In this document: piece after piece, positions 8,316-16,709 of the stretch
Numbering within the stretch: the first letter of the stretch is position 1
How the letters are laid out: each line of letters starts with the position of its first letter
Assembly: GCA_017456055.1 (NCBI GenBank)
Contig: JAFTKC010000003.1
Coordinates: 1-42,206 of the forward strand
Reading direction: 5' to 3'
DNA: 42,206 nucleotides
Origin: Clostridia bacterium
Lineage (GTDB): Bacteria > Bacillota > Clostridia > Christensenellales > Borkfalkiaceae
The notes under the pieces: generated by a model
The model's input: the letters and a program-made list of their open reading frames with translations, nothing else
What the model was told of the DNA's origin: nothing
The model's database searches: none
Program-made: the position numbers and the translations under genes

Positions 8316-8759
8316 ATGAAAAAATTTAGATTTCAATTTAACGCATATATTGTAATTTTACTTATTATCACACTTCTTATCGGGCTAACTGCGCTTGGTT
8401 TTAACGTTTACTCTATGATAGAAGTTCCGCCTTTTGAAAACGTTATTAAGTATATCGCCCTAGCAGTAATTTGCACTCTTCTCGTAGCGTTTATTTTACT
8501 CGTTTTATTTAACTCTAACTACGCCTTAAAAAAGGGCAAGATAGTTTTGACTTTTGGGTTTATAAAAACTTATTACGAAATAGATAAAATCGTTCAGTTT
8601 ACCATTTTTGAAGAAGGGACTTCTCTCGTAGCATATTTTAGTGACCAAACGTATACTAGAATAGTTATAAAAGCCCAAGAATTCGATAAAATTATTGAAC
8701 AAGTTAAAGAAATAAATCCAAAAATAATAGCCAATTCCGTAGAGAAAGGCAAAAATTAG
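8316..8759 (+). CDS. Small membrane protein with a bacterial PH-like domain
   Basis: 147 residues. Two hydrophobic helices (about 10-30 and 42-65) form a hairpin that anchors the protein. A soluble segment of about 75 residues (KGKIVLTFGFIKTYYEIDKIVQ to FDKIIEQVKEINPK) has the strand pattern of small bacterial PH-like domains found after a two-helix anchor. The function is unknown. There is no SD. The ATG lies 6 nt after a TATAAT box, so the message is probably leaderless. The gene is divergent from yqfC and stands alone before the M-box promoter. The domain call is tentative and rests on hydropathy and a resemblance to YcxB/PH-type proteins. Confidence 0.7.
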   Translation: MKKFRFQFNAYIVILLIITLLIGLTALGFNVYSMIEVPPFENVIKYIALAVICTLLVAFILLVLFNSNYALKKGKIVLTFGFIKTYYEIDKIVQFTIFEEGTSLVAYFSDQTYTRIVIKAQEFDKIIEQVKEINPKIIANSVEKGKN

Positions 8760-8789
8760 TAAAAAAATAAAAAAATTTAGTCAATATCA

Positions 8790-8818
8790 TTGACAAGGAA
8801 AAAAAAGAATAGTAAACT
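8790..8818 (+). promoter_or_regulatory. Promoter of the M-box/mgtE transcript
   Basis: TTGACA (8790-8795), a 17-bp spacer and TAAACT (8813-8818) lie just before the predicted aptamer. Confidence 0.7.
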
Positions 8819-8825
8819 AAATTTA

Positions 8826-8982
8826 CAACGTAAGATAATCCGGTAGGTAAGGTTACCATAGGGATACGGACTACTACCGCGAAATCGTGGAGACACGATT
8901 AGCAGGTCAAAAGATTTCGTCGAAAGCAAGGCGTAATCTAACGTAGTTTCACCGCCCTATGATACTAAAGCCAGATATGGTT
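8826..8982 (+). ncRNA. M-box (ykoK) magnesium riboswitch aptamer
   Basis: The leader contains hallmarks of the M-box aptamer: GGTAGGTAAGGTTACCATAG, then GGGATACGG-ACTACTACCG, GGAGACACGA, and late in the aptamer CCCTATGATACTAAAGCC, whose CCCTATG can pair with CATAGGG. M-box RNAs fold on Mg2+ and usually switch off magnesium-transport genes. It sits between a strong promoter and an intrinsic terminator directly upstream of mgtE, the expected context. Boundaries are approximate. Confidence 0.9.
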
Positions 8983-9012
8983 AAACTTTTTTAGTTTTAA
9001 AAAAGATTTTTG

Positions 9013-9042
9013 CACTTGCCGAATTATCAGCAAGTGTTTTTT
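9013..9042 (+). terminator. Expression-platform terminator of the M-box riboswitch
   Basis: CACTTGC (9013-9019) pairs with GCAAGTG (9030-9036), followed by TTTTTT. It lies between the aptamer and the mgtE SD (AAAGGAGGT, 9052-9060), so high Mg2+ should favour premature termination. Confidence 0.85.
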
Positions 9043-9067
9043 ATTTCTAAAAAAGGAGGTATCTAAA

Positions 9068-10429
9068 ATGACGGAAAAATTAGAGGCTTTGTACGAACAT
9101 TTAGCATTTTGCTTTGAAAGTAGAAAATTTGCCGACTTGCGAATTGCTCTTTTGGACGCCGAGCCTGCCGATATCGCTTCTTTTATTGAAAATAATTTAG
9201 ATGATAAAGAACAAATTTTCTTTTTTAGACTGCTTCCTAAAGAACAAGCGTCCGACGTTTTTATCGAACTTGACTCGGATACGCAAGAAGACTTTATTCG
9301 CTCTTTCAACGACAAGGAGTTAAAAGCCGTTTTAGACGATATGTTTATGGACGACACCGTAGATATTATCGAAGAGATGCCGGCAAACGTCGTTAAGAGA
9401 ATTTTAAGGGCTTCTACCCCGGAAGATAGAAAAAGTATTAACGCGCTTTTAGAGTATCCAGAAGATTCGGCGGGCTCTATTATGACGTTAGAATACGTTT
9501 CACTCTCGGCAAATATCACGGTAGAAGACGCTTTTGATAGAATAAGAAAAATAGGCCCTAACAAAGAGACTATTTACACTTGCTATATAACCGATAACAA
9601 AAAGCATCTTGTCGGCGTGACAACCGTTAAGGAATTACTTTTAGCCAATAGAGCGGATAAAATCGGCGATATTATGGACACGAGCGTTATAACCGTTTCC
9701 ACTTTAGAAGACAAGGAAAACGTTGCGTTTAAGTTTTCTAAATACGACTTTTTGGCTCTTCCCGTAGTAGATAAAGAAGGGTGTTTGGTCGGCATAGTCA
9801 CCGTCGACGACGCAGTGGACGTTATCCAAGAAGAAGCCACCGAAGATATTCAAAGGATGGCGGCAATTTTACCTAGTGAAAAGCCCTATCTAAAACAATC
9901 TATCTTCTCCATTTGGAAATCGCGTATTCCGTGGCTAGTTTTACTTTTAGTTGCGTCTACCTTTACTAGTATGGTTTTAGCGAGATATGAAAAGAGTCTA
10001 TCCACCGTGCTAACGGCTTTCGTGCCAATGTTAATGGGCGCTGCTGGAAACGCTGGTGGGCAAAGTTCAGTCACCATAATTCGTGCAATCGCAGTTAACG
10101 AAATTTCTTTTAAGGATATTTTTAGAGTTATCTTAAAAGAACTCTTAGTGGCTTTCTTGGTAGGTCTTTCGGTTGGTATAGTGTGCTTTTTGAAAATTCA
10201 ACTAATCGACAACCTATATAACGAAATTTCTATCTATGAAAACTTAGTTATATCAGGCGTGTGCGTAATCAGTATCGTTATGGCAAAATTAGTTGGCTGT
10301 ATTCTTCCACTACTCGCTAAAAAAATTAAGTTAGACCCAGCAGTTGTCGCTAGCCCTCTAATGACCACTATAGTAGACGTTTTATCACTTATTATCTACT
10401 GCTCGATAGCAATCGCCATATTGCCTTAA
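9068..10429 (+). CDS. mgtE: Magnesium transporter MgtE
   Basis: Mg2+ channel of the inner membrane. The 453-residue protein has the usual three parts. A cytoplasmic helical N domain of about 135 residues contains LLPKEQASDVFIELD and MFMDDTVDIIEEMP. Two CBS domains (about 140-265) include MTLEYVSLSANITVEDA and VVDKEGCLVGIVTVDDAV. A C-terminal five-helix pore domain has GNAGGQSS and PLLAKKIKLDPAVVASPLMTT. Length is normal. The consensus SD AAAGGAGGT is 7 nt upstream. Expression is probably controlled by the M-box riboswitch just upstream, and a strong bidirectional terminator follows. Confidence 0.96.
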   Translation: MTEKLEALYEHLAFCFESRKFADLRIALLDAEPADIASFIENNLDDKEQIFFFRLLPKEQASDVFIELDSDTQEDFIRSFNDKELKAVLDDMFMDDTVDIIEEMPANVVKRILRASTPEDRKSINALLEYPEDSAGSIMTLEYVSLSANITVEDAFDRIRKIGPNKETIYTCYITDNKKHLVGVTTVKELLLANRADKIGDIMDTSVITVSTLEDKENVAFKFSKYDFLALPVVDKEGCLVGIVTVDDAVDVIQEEATEDIQRMAAILPSEKPYLKQSIFSIWKSRIPWLVLLLVASTFTSMVLARYEKSLSTVLTAFVPMLMGAAGNAGGQSSVTIIRAIAVNEISFKDIFRVILKELLVAFLVGLSVGIVCFLKIQLIDNLYNEISIYENLVISGVCVISIVMAKLVGCILPLLAKKIKLDPAVVASPLMTTIVDVLSLIIYCSIAIAILP

Positions 10430-10444
10430 TAAACGTAAAATAAA

Positions 10445-10473
10445 AACCCTTTCATTGAAAAATGAAAGGGGTT
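10445..10473. terminator. Bidirectional terminator between mgtE and mscL
   Basis: AACCCTTTCATT pairs with AATGAAAGGGGTT around a GAAA loop. T-rich tracts follow on the plus strand and A-rich sequence precedes it, so it can end both the convergent mgtE and mscL transcripts. Confidence 0.85.
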
Positions 10474-10485
10474 AATTTTTTTGTT

Positions 10486-11100
10486 TTATTTTTCTAAAGT
10501 CTTTTCTAAGAGGGCTTTAATGTCTTTTAATAGGTCTTCGGTAGTAGGATTATTTAATCTTTCCTCTCTTGCCTTTTCTTCATTGAGTCTTGCCTCTTCT
10601 TCTTTTTGCTTTTCAATAAGAGCTTTCTTTTCGTCGAGATATGCTTGAATTTTTTCTTTTTCGTATCTCTTAATTCCACGAGCCTTTAATTCTTTTTTAT
10701 CTTCTTTAGAAAGTTTGAATTTTGCAAGTTCGTCTTTTAATTTTTGGTTGCCTTCTTGAACTCTATTGATAGTTTTAACAATTAAGAAAAGCACGAAAGC
10801 AACGATAAAGAAATTGATAATTGCACTAATAAATGCGCCCCAATCAATATAAATTGATTTAGATAGGTCTAAAAGTTTGGTCGTTTCGTCGTAAACAGGG
10901 CTTAACACGGTGACAGCGCCACTAAGTCCGTCTTTACCTAAAACTAACGCTAAAACCCAGTTAATAACCGGTTTAAGAACGTAGTTAGATAATCCGTTAA
11001 CGATTCCCGTGAAAGCACCGCCGATAATAACGCCGACAGCAAGATCAACCACGTTGCCACGAGTGATAAATTTCTTGAACTCACCAATAAATTTTTTCAT
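10486..11100 (-). CDS. mscL: Large-conductance mechanosensitive channel MscL, long C-terminal form
   Basis: Pentameric channel that opens under membrane tension and releases solutes in hypo-osmotic shock. The N-terminal MscL signature (FIGEFKKFITRGNVVDLAVGVIIGGAF split over residues 4-30) gives the amphipathic helix and TM1. TM2 (about 88-110) follows a loop with YDETTKLLDLSKSIYIDWG. The family is usually about 130-150 residues, but this one has 204. The extra 60-70 residues are a charged helical tail rich in K and E (KLSKEDKKELKARGIKRYEK onwards) that probably forms a coiled coil. AAAGGAG precedes the ATG. It is the last gene of the group with uppP and mnmE, 27 nt after uppP. Confidence 0.93.
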   Translation of the reverse strand: MKKFIGEFKKFITRGNVVDLAVGVIIGGAFTGIVNGLSNYVLKPVINWVLALVLGKDGLSGAVTVLSPVYDETTKLLDLSKSIYIDWGAFISAIINFFIVAFVLFLIVKTINRVQEGNQKLKDELAKFKLSKEDKKELKARGIKRYEKEKIQAYLDEKKALIEKQKEEEARLNEEKAREERLNNPTTEDLLKDIKALLEKTLEK

Positions 11101-11127
11101 TTTGTACTCCTTTTGTGTATGTATTTT

Positions 11128-11907
11128 CTAAACAAACGCCGTAATAAACGTTGAAATAGCAATTAAAACCAGGTAAAGCGAAAACCACTTATAGTTTGCC
11201 TTTTTAATGATTTTGAGCATAAACTTAATGGAAATATAACCCGTCACTACCGAAGTTATAACGCCGAAAGCGAGTGGCAAAAAGTCAATTCCACCAAAGC
11301 CACCACCCGTGATTCCATCTAAAATTTGCATTAATACTGCTGCTAAAATAATGGGGATACTCATTAAAAAGGTGAAGTTTGCATTGTCTTTTGTATTAAC
11401 TTTTGCGATAGTACCAAAAGTAATAGTCGTTCCACTTCTAGAAAGTCCCGGCAACACGCCTAACGCTTGCCCTGAGCCCATTATTAGCGAACTTTTTACG
11501 TTAATCGTGTTATCTAAACTAACCTTTTTGGTGCGAATTTCCGAAAAAAACATTTCGCCCGCCGTCAATAAAAAGGTTATACCTAGTAGCCAAATATGTT
11601 CGGCAAAAAGAGCGTCTAAATCGATTGCCTTTGAAAAGATTAGCCCTACGATTCCTGCAGGAATAGTTGCTAAAACTAAACACCAAAACTTTGAAAAAGA
11701 CTTTTTAAATAGACTTAAAATTTCCTTCCATAAAACTATTACTACGGGTATTAAAGTTCCAAGATGTAGCATAACTGAAAAGAAAATCACCCCTTCGGTT
11801 ATACCAAACCAATGTTGCAATAAAATCAAGTGTCCACTACTAGATATCGGCAAAAATTCCGAAAATCCTTGAACGGCACCCAAAACTATCGCTTGCCAAA
11901 TTTCCAT
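11128..11907 (-). CDS. uppP: Undecaprenyl-diphosphatase UppP (BacA family)
   Basis: Integral membrane phosphatase that recycles undecaprenyl diphosphate to the monophosphate lipid carrier for cell-wall synthesis and gives bacitracin tolerance. The 259-residue protein has the two conserved motifs: GFSEFLPISSSGHLIL near residues 14-30 with the catalytic Glu, and GLSRSGTTITFG near 155-166 with the catalytic Arg. About eight transmembrane helices are present. The common first motif reads EGxTEFLPISS, and here it is QGFSEFLPISS. The gene follows mnmE by 21 nt and precedes mscL. Confidence 0.96.
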   Translation of the reverse strand: MEIWQAIVLGAVQGFSEFLPISSSGHLILLQHWFGITEGVIFFSVMLHLGTLIPVVIVLWKEILSLFKKSFSKFWCLVLATIPAGIVGLIFSKAIDLDALFAEHIWLLGITFLLTAGEMFFSEIRTKKVSLDNTINVKSSLIMGSGQALGVLPGLSRSGTTITFGTIAKVNTKDNANFTFLMSIPIILAAVLMQILDGITGGGFGGIDFLPLAFGVITSVVTGYISIKFMLKIIKKANYKWFSLYLVLIAISTFITAFV

Positions 11908-11928
11908 AAAATTTCCCCCAAATAAACT

Positions 11929-13275
11929 TTATTTTCCCACGCAAAACCTTGAAAAGATGTCGTTTATAATCTCTTCAGTTGCAGTTTTTCCTGAAATTTC
12001 ACCTAAGTAGTCCCAACCGTCTTTAATGTCGATTGCAACTACATCAAGTGGAACAGAATCCACCATAGATAGCGCAAAAGAGAGTTTCTCTTTGGCGTTT
12101 TTAAGCGCCTCAAAGTGCCTTTGTTCAACTAAATAGTCGCCGTTATAGTCTATTCCCTCTCCCACCGTTTTATCATAAATTGCATCTTTCAATTTTTCAA
12201 TGTTTTCACCCGTGAGAGCCGAAATCTTTAAGTCGATATTAATATTGTTTTCTATCTTTTCGTCGCCTTTGTCCATTTTATTCATAACGACTAGCACGTT
12301 TTTATCCTTAACTAGTTCAAAAATCTTTTGGTCCTCACTAGAAAAATCGGCCAAGTCTAACAAAAATACTATTAAATCGGCTTGGTTTAATATCTTTTTA
12401 GAAAGGTCTACGCCTAAACTTTCAATTTTATCGCCACTCTCTCTAATTCCCGCCGTATCAAACAAATTAAATCTAACGTCTTTAATATCAATAGATCCTT
12501 CGACCACGTCTCTCGTCGTTCCGGCAATATCCGAAACTATTGCCTTATCGTAGTGAAGAAGGGAGTTTAGTAGTGAAGATTTTCCCGTATTCGGCTTGCC
12601 AACGAGCGCCACGTTAACACCGTTTTTAAGCGCTTGCCCCGTCTTAAAGGAAGATAAAAGTTTTTCTATTTCGTTAGTGACGAAAGTTAAATTTTCAACG
12701 AGCGTTTCTCTACTTACCTTGTCCAAGTTTTCTTCGGGATAATCAATGTCAACGTCGATACTAGCAAGAACTTCGGTAATTTTATCTTGAAGAGAAGTAA
12801 TTTTTTTAGTTAACTTTTCTCTATAAAGAGAATATCCTGCCTTAACACCACTAACCGATTCGGCGTTAATCATATCTATAAGTCCCTCTGCTGAAGAGAG
12901 AGATAATTTGCCGTTTATAAAAGCGCGTTTAGTAAACTCGCCGTTATTAGCAAGCCTTGCTCCTGAAGATAGGGCTTTTTCTAATATCCCTTTAGTAATA
13001 GCAACGCCACCGTGCGAGTGGAATTCAATTGTATCTTCCCCCGTAAAACTTTTTGGCGCTTTAAAGTAAACGCACATTCCAAAATCGGAAAATTTGTCCG
13101 TTTTAATCTCGCCAACGTACATTTTATTGGGCTCGAAATCTCTAACCGAAAGTTTTTCTAACGGAAAAAACATTTTTTCAGCAACGTCTAAAGGAGAATC
13201 GCCACTTATTCTAATCACGGCAACACCACTTGCGCCGAGCGCCGTGGAAATTGCAACGATATTTTCACTCTTCAT
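11929..13275 (-). CDS. mnmE: tRNA modification GTPase MnmE
   Basis: GTPase that with MnmG installs the carboxymethylaminomethyl group at the wobble uridine U34 of certain tRNAs. The 448-residue protein has an N-terminal folate-binding domain (DTIEFHSHGG at 81-90) and a helical domain with an inserted G domain: GKPNTGKS at 226-233, AGTTRD at 251-256, DTAG at 273-276 and NKMD near 331. It ends FCVGK, a variant of the C-terminal C(I/L)GK motif with the catalytic Cys retained. Its ATG overlaps the stop of the preceding membrane-protein gene by 1 nt (TAATG), so they are probably cotranslated. mnmG is not in the window. Confidence 0.97.
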   Translation of the reverse strand: MKSENIVAISTALGASGVAVIRISGDSPLDVAEKMFFPLEKLSVRDFEPNKMYVGEIKTDKFSDFGMCVYFKAPKSFTGEDTIEFHSHGGVAITKGILEKALSSGARLANNGEFTKRAFINGKLSLSSAEGLIDMINAESVSGVKAGYSLYREKLTKKITSLQDKITEVLASIDVDIDYPEENLDKVSRETLVENLTFVTNEIEKLLSSFKTGQALKNGVNVALVGKPNTGKSSLLNSLLHYDKAIVSDIAGTTRDVVEGSIDIKDVRFNLFDTAGIRESGDKIESLGVDLSKKILNQADLIVFLLDLADFSSEDQKIFELVKDKNVLVVMNKMDKGDEKIENNINIDLKISALTGENIEKLKDAIYDKTVGEGIDYNGDYLVEQRHFEALKNAKEKLSFALSMVDSVPLDVVAIDIKDGWDYLGEISGKTATEEIINDIFSRFCVGK

Positions 13276-14132
13276 TACTTATCGTCCTTGTCAAAGTCTT
13301 TAAATGGGTCGTCTTTACCCGAGTTGTTGTCAAATTCTTCAAATGGTTTTGGCTCGGGGCGTCTCTTTTCTTGTTCTCTAGTAGGCTCGTAAGGTCTTTG
13401 CGTATAAGCGCCGAAAGAACTAAAATATTTTGAACGCATATAGTCTTGATAATTTACCGCCTTTTTGTTTCTAACGGCAAAGATAAACGGACCTTCCAAC
13501 CCTAAAACGGACAACACGGTAGCCAAAATAAAATGGTCTGGAAAATATTTTTTAAATATTCCAATATAGGCGATTGCTAAGAGTACGGTTGCAATTAAAT
13601 CGAGTGGAATAGAAAGGTAAGAAATTATAGCGTAAATCAAACCAACCAATCTAAGATTTGCATACGGATAAATTATTCCGTCAACGAAAATTTGTCCGTC
13701 AAAATAATATTGCTGTAAGTAAGCAGGCACTCCCCCGCTTTCAATAACTCCGTATTCACAGTAGTAAACTTGTCCGCCTTGTAAATAGTAGCCGACAAGT
13801 GGGAAATACGCCAAAAATAAAGCAACCAAGTTCAAAAGTTCGGCAAACACGAAAATCAACGTGAGTATAAGCCCAAAACTTTTAATAACCTTGCCACCGA
13901 GCGAAACTTTGCCCATAACCTTACCAGCAACGAAAACCCAAGCGAGTGGAATCCACGCTAAAAACGAGTTTTTAACCTTTTCTTTTTTTGCCAACTTGTA
14001 TAATCCAAGCGAACGCAAAATATAAAAAACAAGTGGCACTAGAAGAGTCAAACCAAAATATAAAAAGATTTGCCAAGGTAAAAGTTCAAAGGCTTGAAAT
14101 CCTTCGCCAATCATCCAAATAACGTTTTTCAT
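13275..14132 (-). CDS. Conserved-looking membrane protein of unknown function with a charged tail
   Basis: I do not recognise this protein. From the ATG at 14132 it has 285 residues. This start is preferred over an in-frame ATG at 14141 because GGA lies about 7 nt upstream of it. Residues 1-225 contain about six hydrophobic segments and a cytoplasmic-looking loop (YKLAKKEKVKNSFLAWIPLA). The last 60 residues are soluble, first basic and aromatic (YMRSKYFSSFGAYTQRP), then proline- and acid-rich (PFEEFDNN, DDPFKDFDKDDK), and probably disordered. It is the first gene of the group leading into mnmE, with a 1-nt stop/start overlap. No catalytic motif is visible. Confidence 0.75.
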   Translation of the reverse strand: MKNVIWMIGEGFQAFELLPWQIFLYFGLTLLVPLVFYILRSLGLYKLAKKEKVKNSFLAWIPLAWVFVAGKVMGKVSLGGKVIKSFGLILTLIFVFAELLNLVALFLAYFPLVGYYLQGGQVYYCEYGVIESGGVPAYLQQYYFDGQIFVDGIIYPYANLRLVGLIYAIISYLSIPLDLIATVLLAIAYIGIFKKYFPDHFILATVLSVLGLEGPFIFAVRNKKAVNYQDYMRSKYFSSFGAYTQRPYEPTREQEKRRPEPKPFEEFDNNSGKDDPFKDFDKDDK

Positions 14133-14317
14133 TATAATCATCCTTTTTTATTTCTATGCGATAATAGTATGCGTGATATAAGCCCTTTCACTCACAAAAA
14201 AATCTATTTAAAATAATATAATATAAGAATACATACTAATACTATTTCATTAAAACACGGGAAAGGGGATATGTCAAGTTTTTTATTATAATTTACACAA
14301 AAAGACTTGAAAAAGGC

Positions 14318-14346
14318 TTGAAAATACTTCTCGTTTGCTATATAAT
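14318..14346 (+). promoter_or_regulatory. Promoter of the transketolase gene
   Basis: TTGAAA (14318-14323), a 17-bp spacer and TATAAT (14341-14346). The predicted leader is about 50 nt and holds no clear structured element. The rest of the 14133-14400 gap is AT-rich with nothing recognisable. Confidence 0.75.
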
Positions 14347-14400
14347 AGAACGTAGAAAATATAGGGCAACAACCTTTTTACGCCCTTTTTGGAGGATTAT

Positions 14401-16368
14401 ATGGATAATATTAAACAGACTACCGTAAACGCAATTCGCGTGCTTTCGGCAGAGGCTATCCAAAAGGCAAACTCCGGTCACCCCGGCATGCCACTTGGCG
14501 CTGCTCCGATAGGCTACTCAATTTTTACCAATATGGTATTTAATCCAAAGGACACTGCTTTTGACAATAGAGATAGATTCGTTCTCTCTGCAGGACACGC
14601 TTCTATGCTTGACTACTCTCTCTATTATCTCTTCGGCTTTGGCTTAACTAAAGAAGATATTATGAACTTCCGTCAATTAGGCAGTCGCACGGCAGGTCAC
14701 CCAGAATACGGCGTATGCCCTGGCGTTGAAACTTCTACAGGCCCACTCGGTCAAGGTATTGCAAACGCAGTTGGTATGGCTATTGCTGAAGATTATTTAG
14801 CAAATAAGTTTAATAGAGAAGGCTTCCCTATCGTTGACCATTACACCTACGCTCTTTGTGGCGACGGATGTATGCAAGAAGGTATAGAAAACGAAGCAGC
14901 ATCTCTTGCAGGCGCTCTAAAGCTCGGCAAACTTATCGTGTTCTACGACGATAACGATATAACTATCGAAGGCTCAACCGACATTACTTTCACCGAAGAC
15001 GTTGGCAAACGCCACGAGGCTCTCGGCTGGCAAGTTATTAAGGTTAAAGACGCTAACGATTTAGGCGCTATCAATCGCGCAATCAAAAAGGCTAAGGCTG
15101 AAAAGGAAAAACCATCACTTATTATCTGCAAGTCTGAAATCGGTTTCGGCTCACACTTACAAGGTAAAGCAGGTTGCCACGGCGCTCCTTTAGGCGAAGA
15201 AGGCGTTGCAACCCTAAGAAAGAATCTCGGTTGGGATTACCCTGCATTTGAAGTTCCAGAAGAAGTGTTCAAGCATTGCAAGAAGTTTGCAAACAAAGGT
15301 AGAAAGGCTCAAAGATTATGGAAAGCGCTCTTCAAAGATTACGCTGAAAAATATCCTGAACTTGCTAAAGAATATATCGATTGGAAGAAGAAAAAACTTC
15401 CAGACCTTAAATCTATCGAAGAATTGTGGACTTATGAAAAGGACGATGCTTCGAGAGGCTACGGCAACACCGTATTAAATAAACTTGCTAAATACGTTCC
15501 AAACCTTATTGGTGGTAGCGCAGACTTAGCGCCTGCAAACAAAACCAACATTAAGGCTCGTGGTGGATATTCGGCAGTTGACAAGAGTGGCTCAAATATG
15601 GCTTTCGGTATTCGTGAACACGCTATGGCTGCAATTGCAAACGGCATGTATTTACACGGTGGTTTAATTCCATACTGCGCAACCTTTGCAGTTTTCTCTG
15701 ACTATATGAAAAACGCAATGCGTATGTCGGCTATTATGGAAATTCCAGTTATCTACGTTCTAACCCACGATTCAATCGGCGTTGGTGAAGACGGACCTAC
15801 CCACCAACCTATCGAACACCTTGCAGGACTTCGCGCAATGCCAAACCTTAGAGTTTATAGACCTGCTGACGGCAGAGAAACTACTGCCGCTTGGATTAGC
15901 GCTATAACTGGCAAAAATCCATCTTGTCTATTCTTATCAAGACAAACTCTTCCACAACTAGAAGGATCTGGCGAAAAGGCGTTCAAGGGTGGATATATCC
16001 TTGCTGATTCAGCAAAGAAAGTTCCAGACGCTATCATTATGGCAACCGGTAGTGAAGTAGTTCTCGCTATGGACGCTAAGAAAGCGTTAATGGAAGAAGG
16101 AATTGACGTTAGAGTAGTTTCAATGCCTTGCGTTGAAGACTTTGAGGCTCAAAGCGAAAAATATAAAGAGAGCGTTCTTCCATCTAAGGTACGCGCAAGA
16201 GTTGCCGTTGAGGCAGGCGCTACTATGAGTTGGTATAAATACGTTGGTCTTGACGGAAAGATTGTTGGTATCGACACTTTCGGCGCTTCAGCACCTGCTA
16301 AGAAGTTGTTTGAAAAATTCGGCTTCACCACTAAAGCAGTAGTAGACGCAGTTAAAGAAACTCTTTAA
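14401..16368 (+). CDS. tkt: Transketolase
   Basis: Thiamine-diphosphate enzyme of the non-oxidative pentose phosphate pathway that moves two-carbon units between sugar phosphates. The 655-residue single-chain form has the N-terminal motif ANSGHPGMPLGAAPIGYS, the TPP/metal motif GDGCMQEGIENEAASLAG (about 153-170), IVFYDDNDITIEG, and the pyrimidine domain with FGIREHAMAAIANGM (catalytic Glu) and THDSIGVGEDGPTHQP. The ATG at 14401 has GGAGG 5 nt upstream. An in-frame ATG at 14389 lies before this SD. It is a monocistronic unit with a strong promoter and terminator. Codon use is somewhat more GC-rich than its neighbours, as expected for a highly expressed gene. Confidence 0.97.
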   Translation: MDNIKQTTVNAIRVLSAEAIQKANSGHPGMPLGAAPIGYSIFTNMVFNPKDTAFDNRDRFVLSAGHASMLDYSLYYLFGFGLTKEDIMNFRQLGSRTAGHPEYGVCPGVETSTGPLGQGIANAVGMAIAEDYLANKFNREGFPIVDHYTYALCGDGCMQEGIENEAASLAGALKLGKLIVFYDDNDITIEGSTDITFTEDVGKRHEALGWQVIKVKDANDLGAINRAIKKAKAEKEKPSLIICKSEIGFGSHLQGKAGCHGAPLGEEGVATLRKNLGWDYPAFEVPEEVFKHCKKFANKGRKAQRLWKALFKDYAEKYPELAKEYIDWKKKKLPDLKSIEELWTYEKDDASRGYGNTVLNKLAKYVPNLIGGSADLAPANKTNIKARGGYSAVDKSGSNMAFGIREHAMAAIANGMYLHGGLIPYCATFAVFSDYMKNAMRMSAIMEIPVIYVLTHDSIGVGEDGPTHQPIEHLAGLRAMPNLRVYRPADGRETTAAWISAITGKNPSCLFLSRQTLPQLEGSGEKAFKGGYILADSAKKVPDAIIMATGSEVVLAMDAKKALMEEGIDVRVVSMPCVEDFEAQSEKYKESVLPSKVRARVAVEAGATMSWYKYVGLDGKIVGIDTFGASAPAKKLFEKFGFTTKAVVDAVKETL

Positions 16369-16382
16369 TTATTAGTAAAAAT

Positions 16383-16410
16383 AAAACCCTAGCAAAACGC
16401 TAGGGTTTTT
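16383..16410. terminator. Bidirectional terminator between tkt and the first XRE gene
   Basis: AAAACCCTAGC (16383-16393) pairs with GCTAGGGTTTT (16399-16409) around a 5-nt loop, with T tracts in both directions. Confidence 0.88.
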
Positions 16411-16435
16411 AATTTTTAAAATATACTCAATACTT

Positions 16436-16654
16436 TTATTTCTCACGACCAACCAATTCGTCTAAAGATACGCCGTAAAAATCGGCAAGTTTAACGCAAA
16501 AATCAATACTTGGCAAAATCTTCCCACTCTCCCACCTGCTTACGTTTTGATGAGACGTGTTAATTTTGTTTGCCAATGCCGACTGACTTAAACCAAGCCT
16601 TTCTCTTTGTTCTTTGAGTGCTTCACCATAATTCAAAGTTGTTTTTTCTTCCAT
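16436..16654 (-). CDS. XRE-family small repressor, module A
   Basis: 72-residue single-domain helix-turn-helix protein of the Cro/CI (XRE) type. The HTH is LGLSQSALANKINTSHQNVS followed by RWESGKILPS. It ends KLADFYGVSLDELVGREK, nearly the same as the neighbouring XRE protein. The start MEEKTTLNYG at 16654 is chosen because TATAAT ends 6 nt before it and no SD exists, so the mRNA is probably leaderless. The protein probably binds the 16-bp palindrome TGCAC-N6-GTGCA upstream and an imperfect copy over its own -10, controlling itself and a strong divergent promoter. It has no dimerisation or ligand domain beyond the HTH core, so it resembles phage or toxin-antitoxin repressors in size. Confidence 0.85.
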   Translation of the reverse strand: MEEKTTLNYGEALKEQRERLGLSQSALANKINTSHQNVSRWESGKILPSIDFCVKLADFYGVSLDELVGREK

Positions 16655-16665
16655 ACTCGTATTAT

Positions 16666-16709
16666 AGTACATTTATGTGCAAAATACTTGACTTGCACTT
16701 TTTTGTGCA
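16666..16709. promoter_or_regulatory. Two predicted operators of XRE module A
   Basis: A perfect palindrome TGCACTTTTTTGTGCA (16694-16709) lies within the 17-bp spacer of the divergent plus-strand promoter. A second 16-bp site, AGTACATTTATGTGCA (16666-16681), matches it imperfectly and overlaps the -10 of the repressor gene. The sites are 28 bp apart start to start. The binding protein is inferred from position. Confidence 0.65.

Noticed and set aside
8965-9564. A 199-codon minus-strand frame opposite mgtE
   Set aside because: It is Ser-rich, spans the riboswitch terminator and the mgtE SD, has no SD of its own and no recognisable motif. MgtE on the other strand is certain.
11309-11872. A 187-codon plus-strand frame opposite uppP
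   Set aside because: It lies wholly antisense to a clear UppP and has no RBS, promoter or family features. It is a shadow of codon bias.
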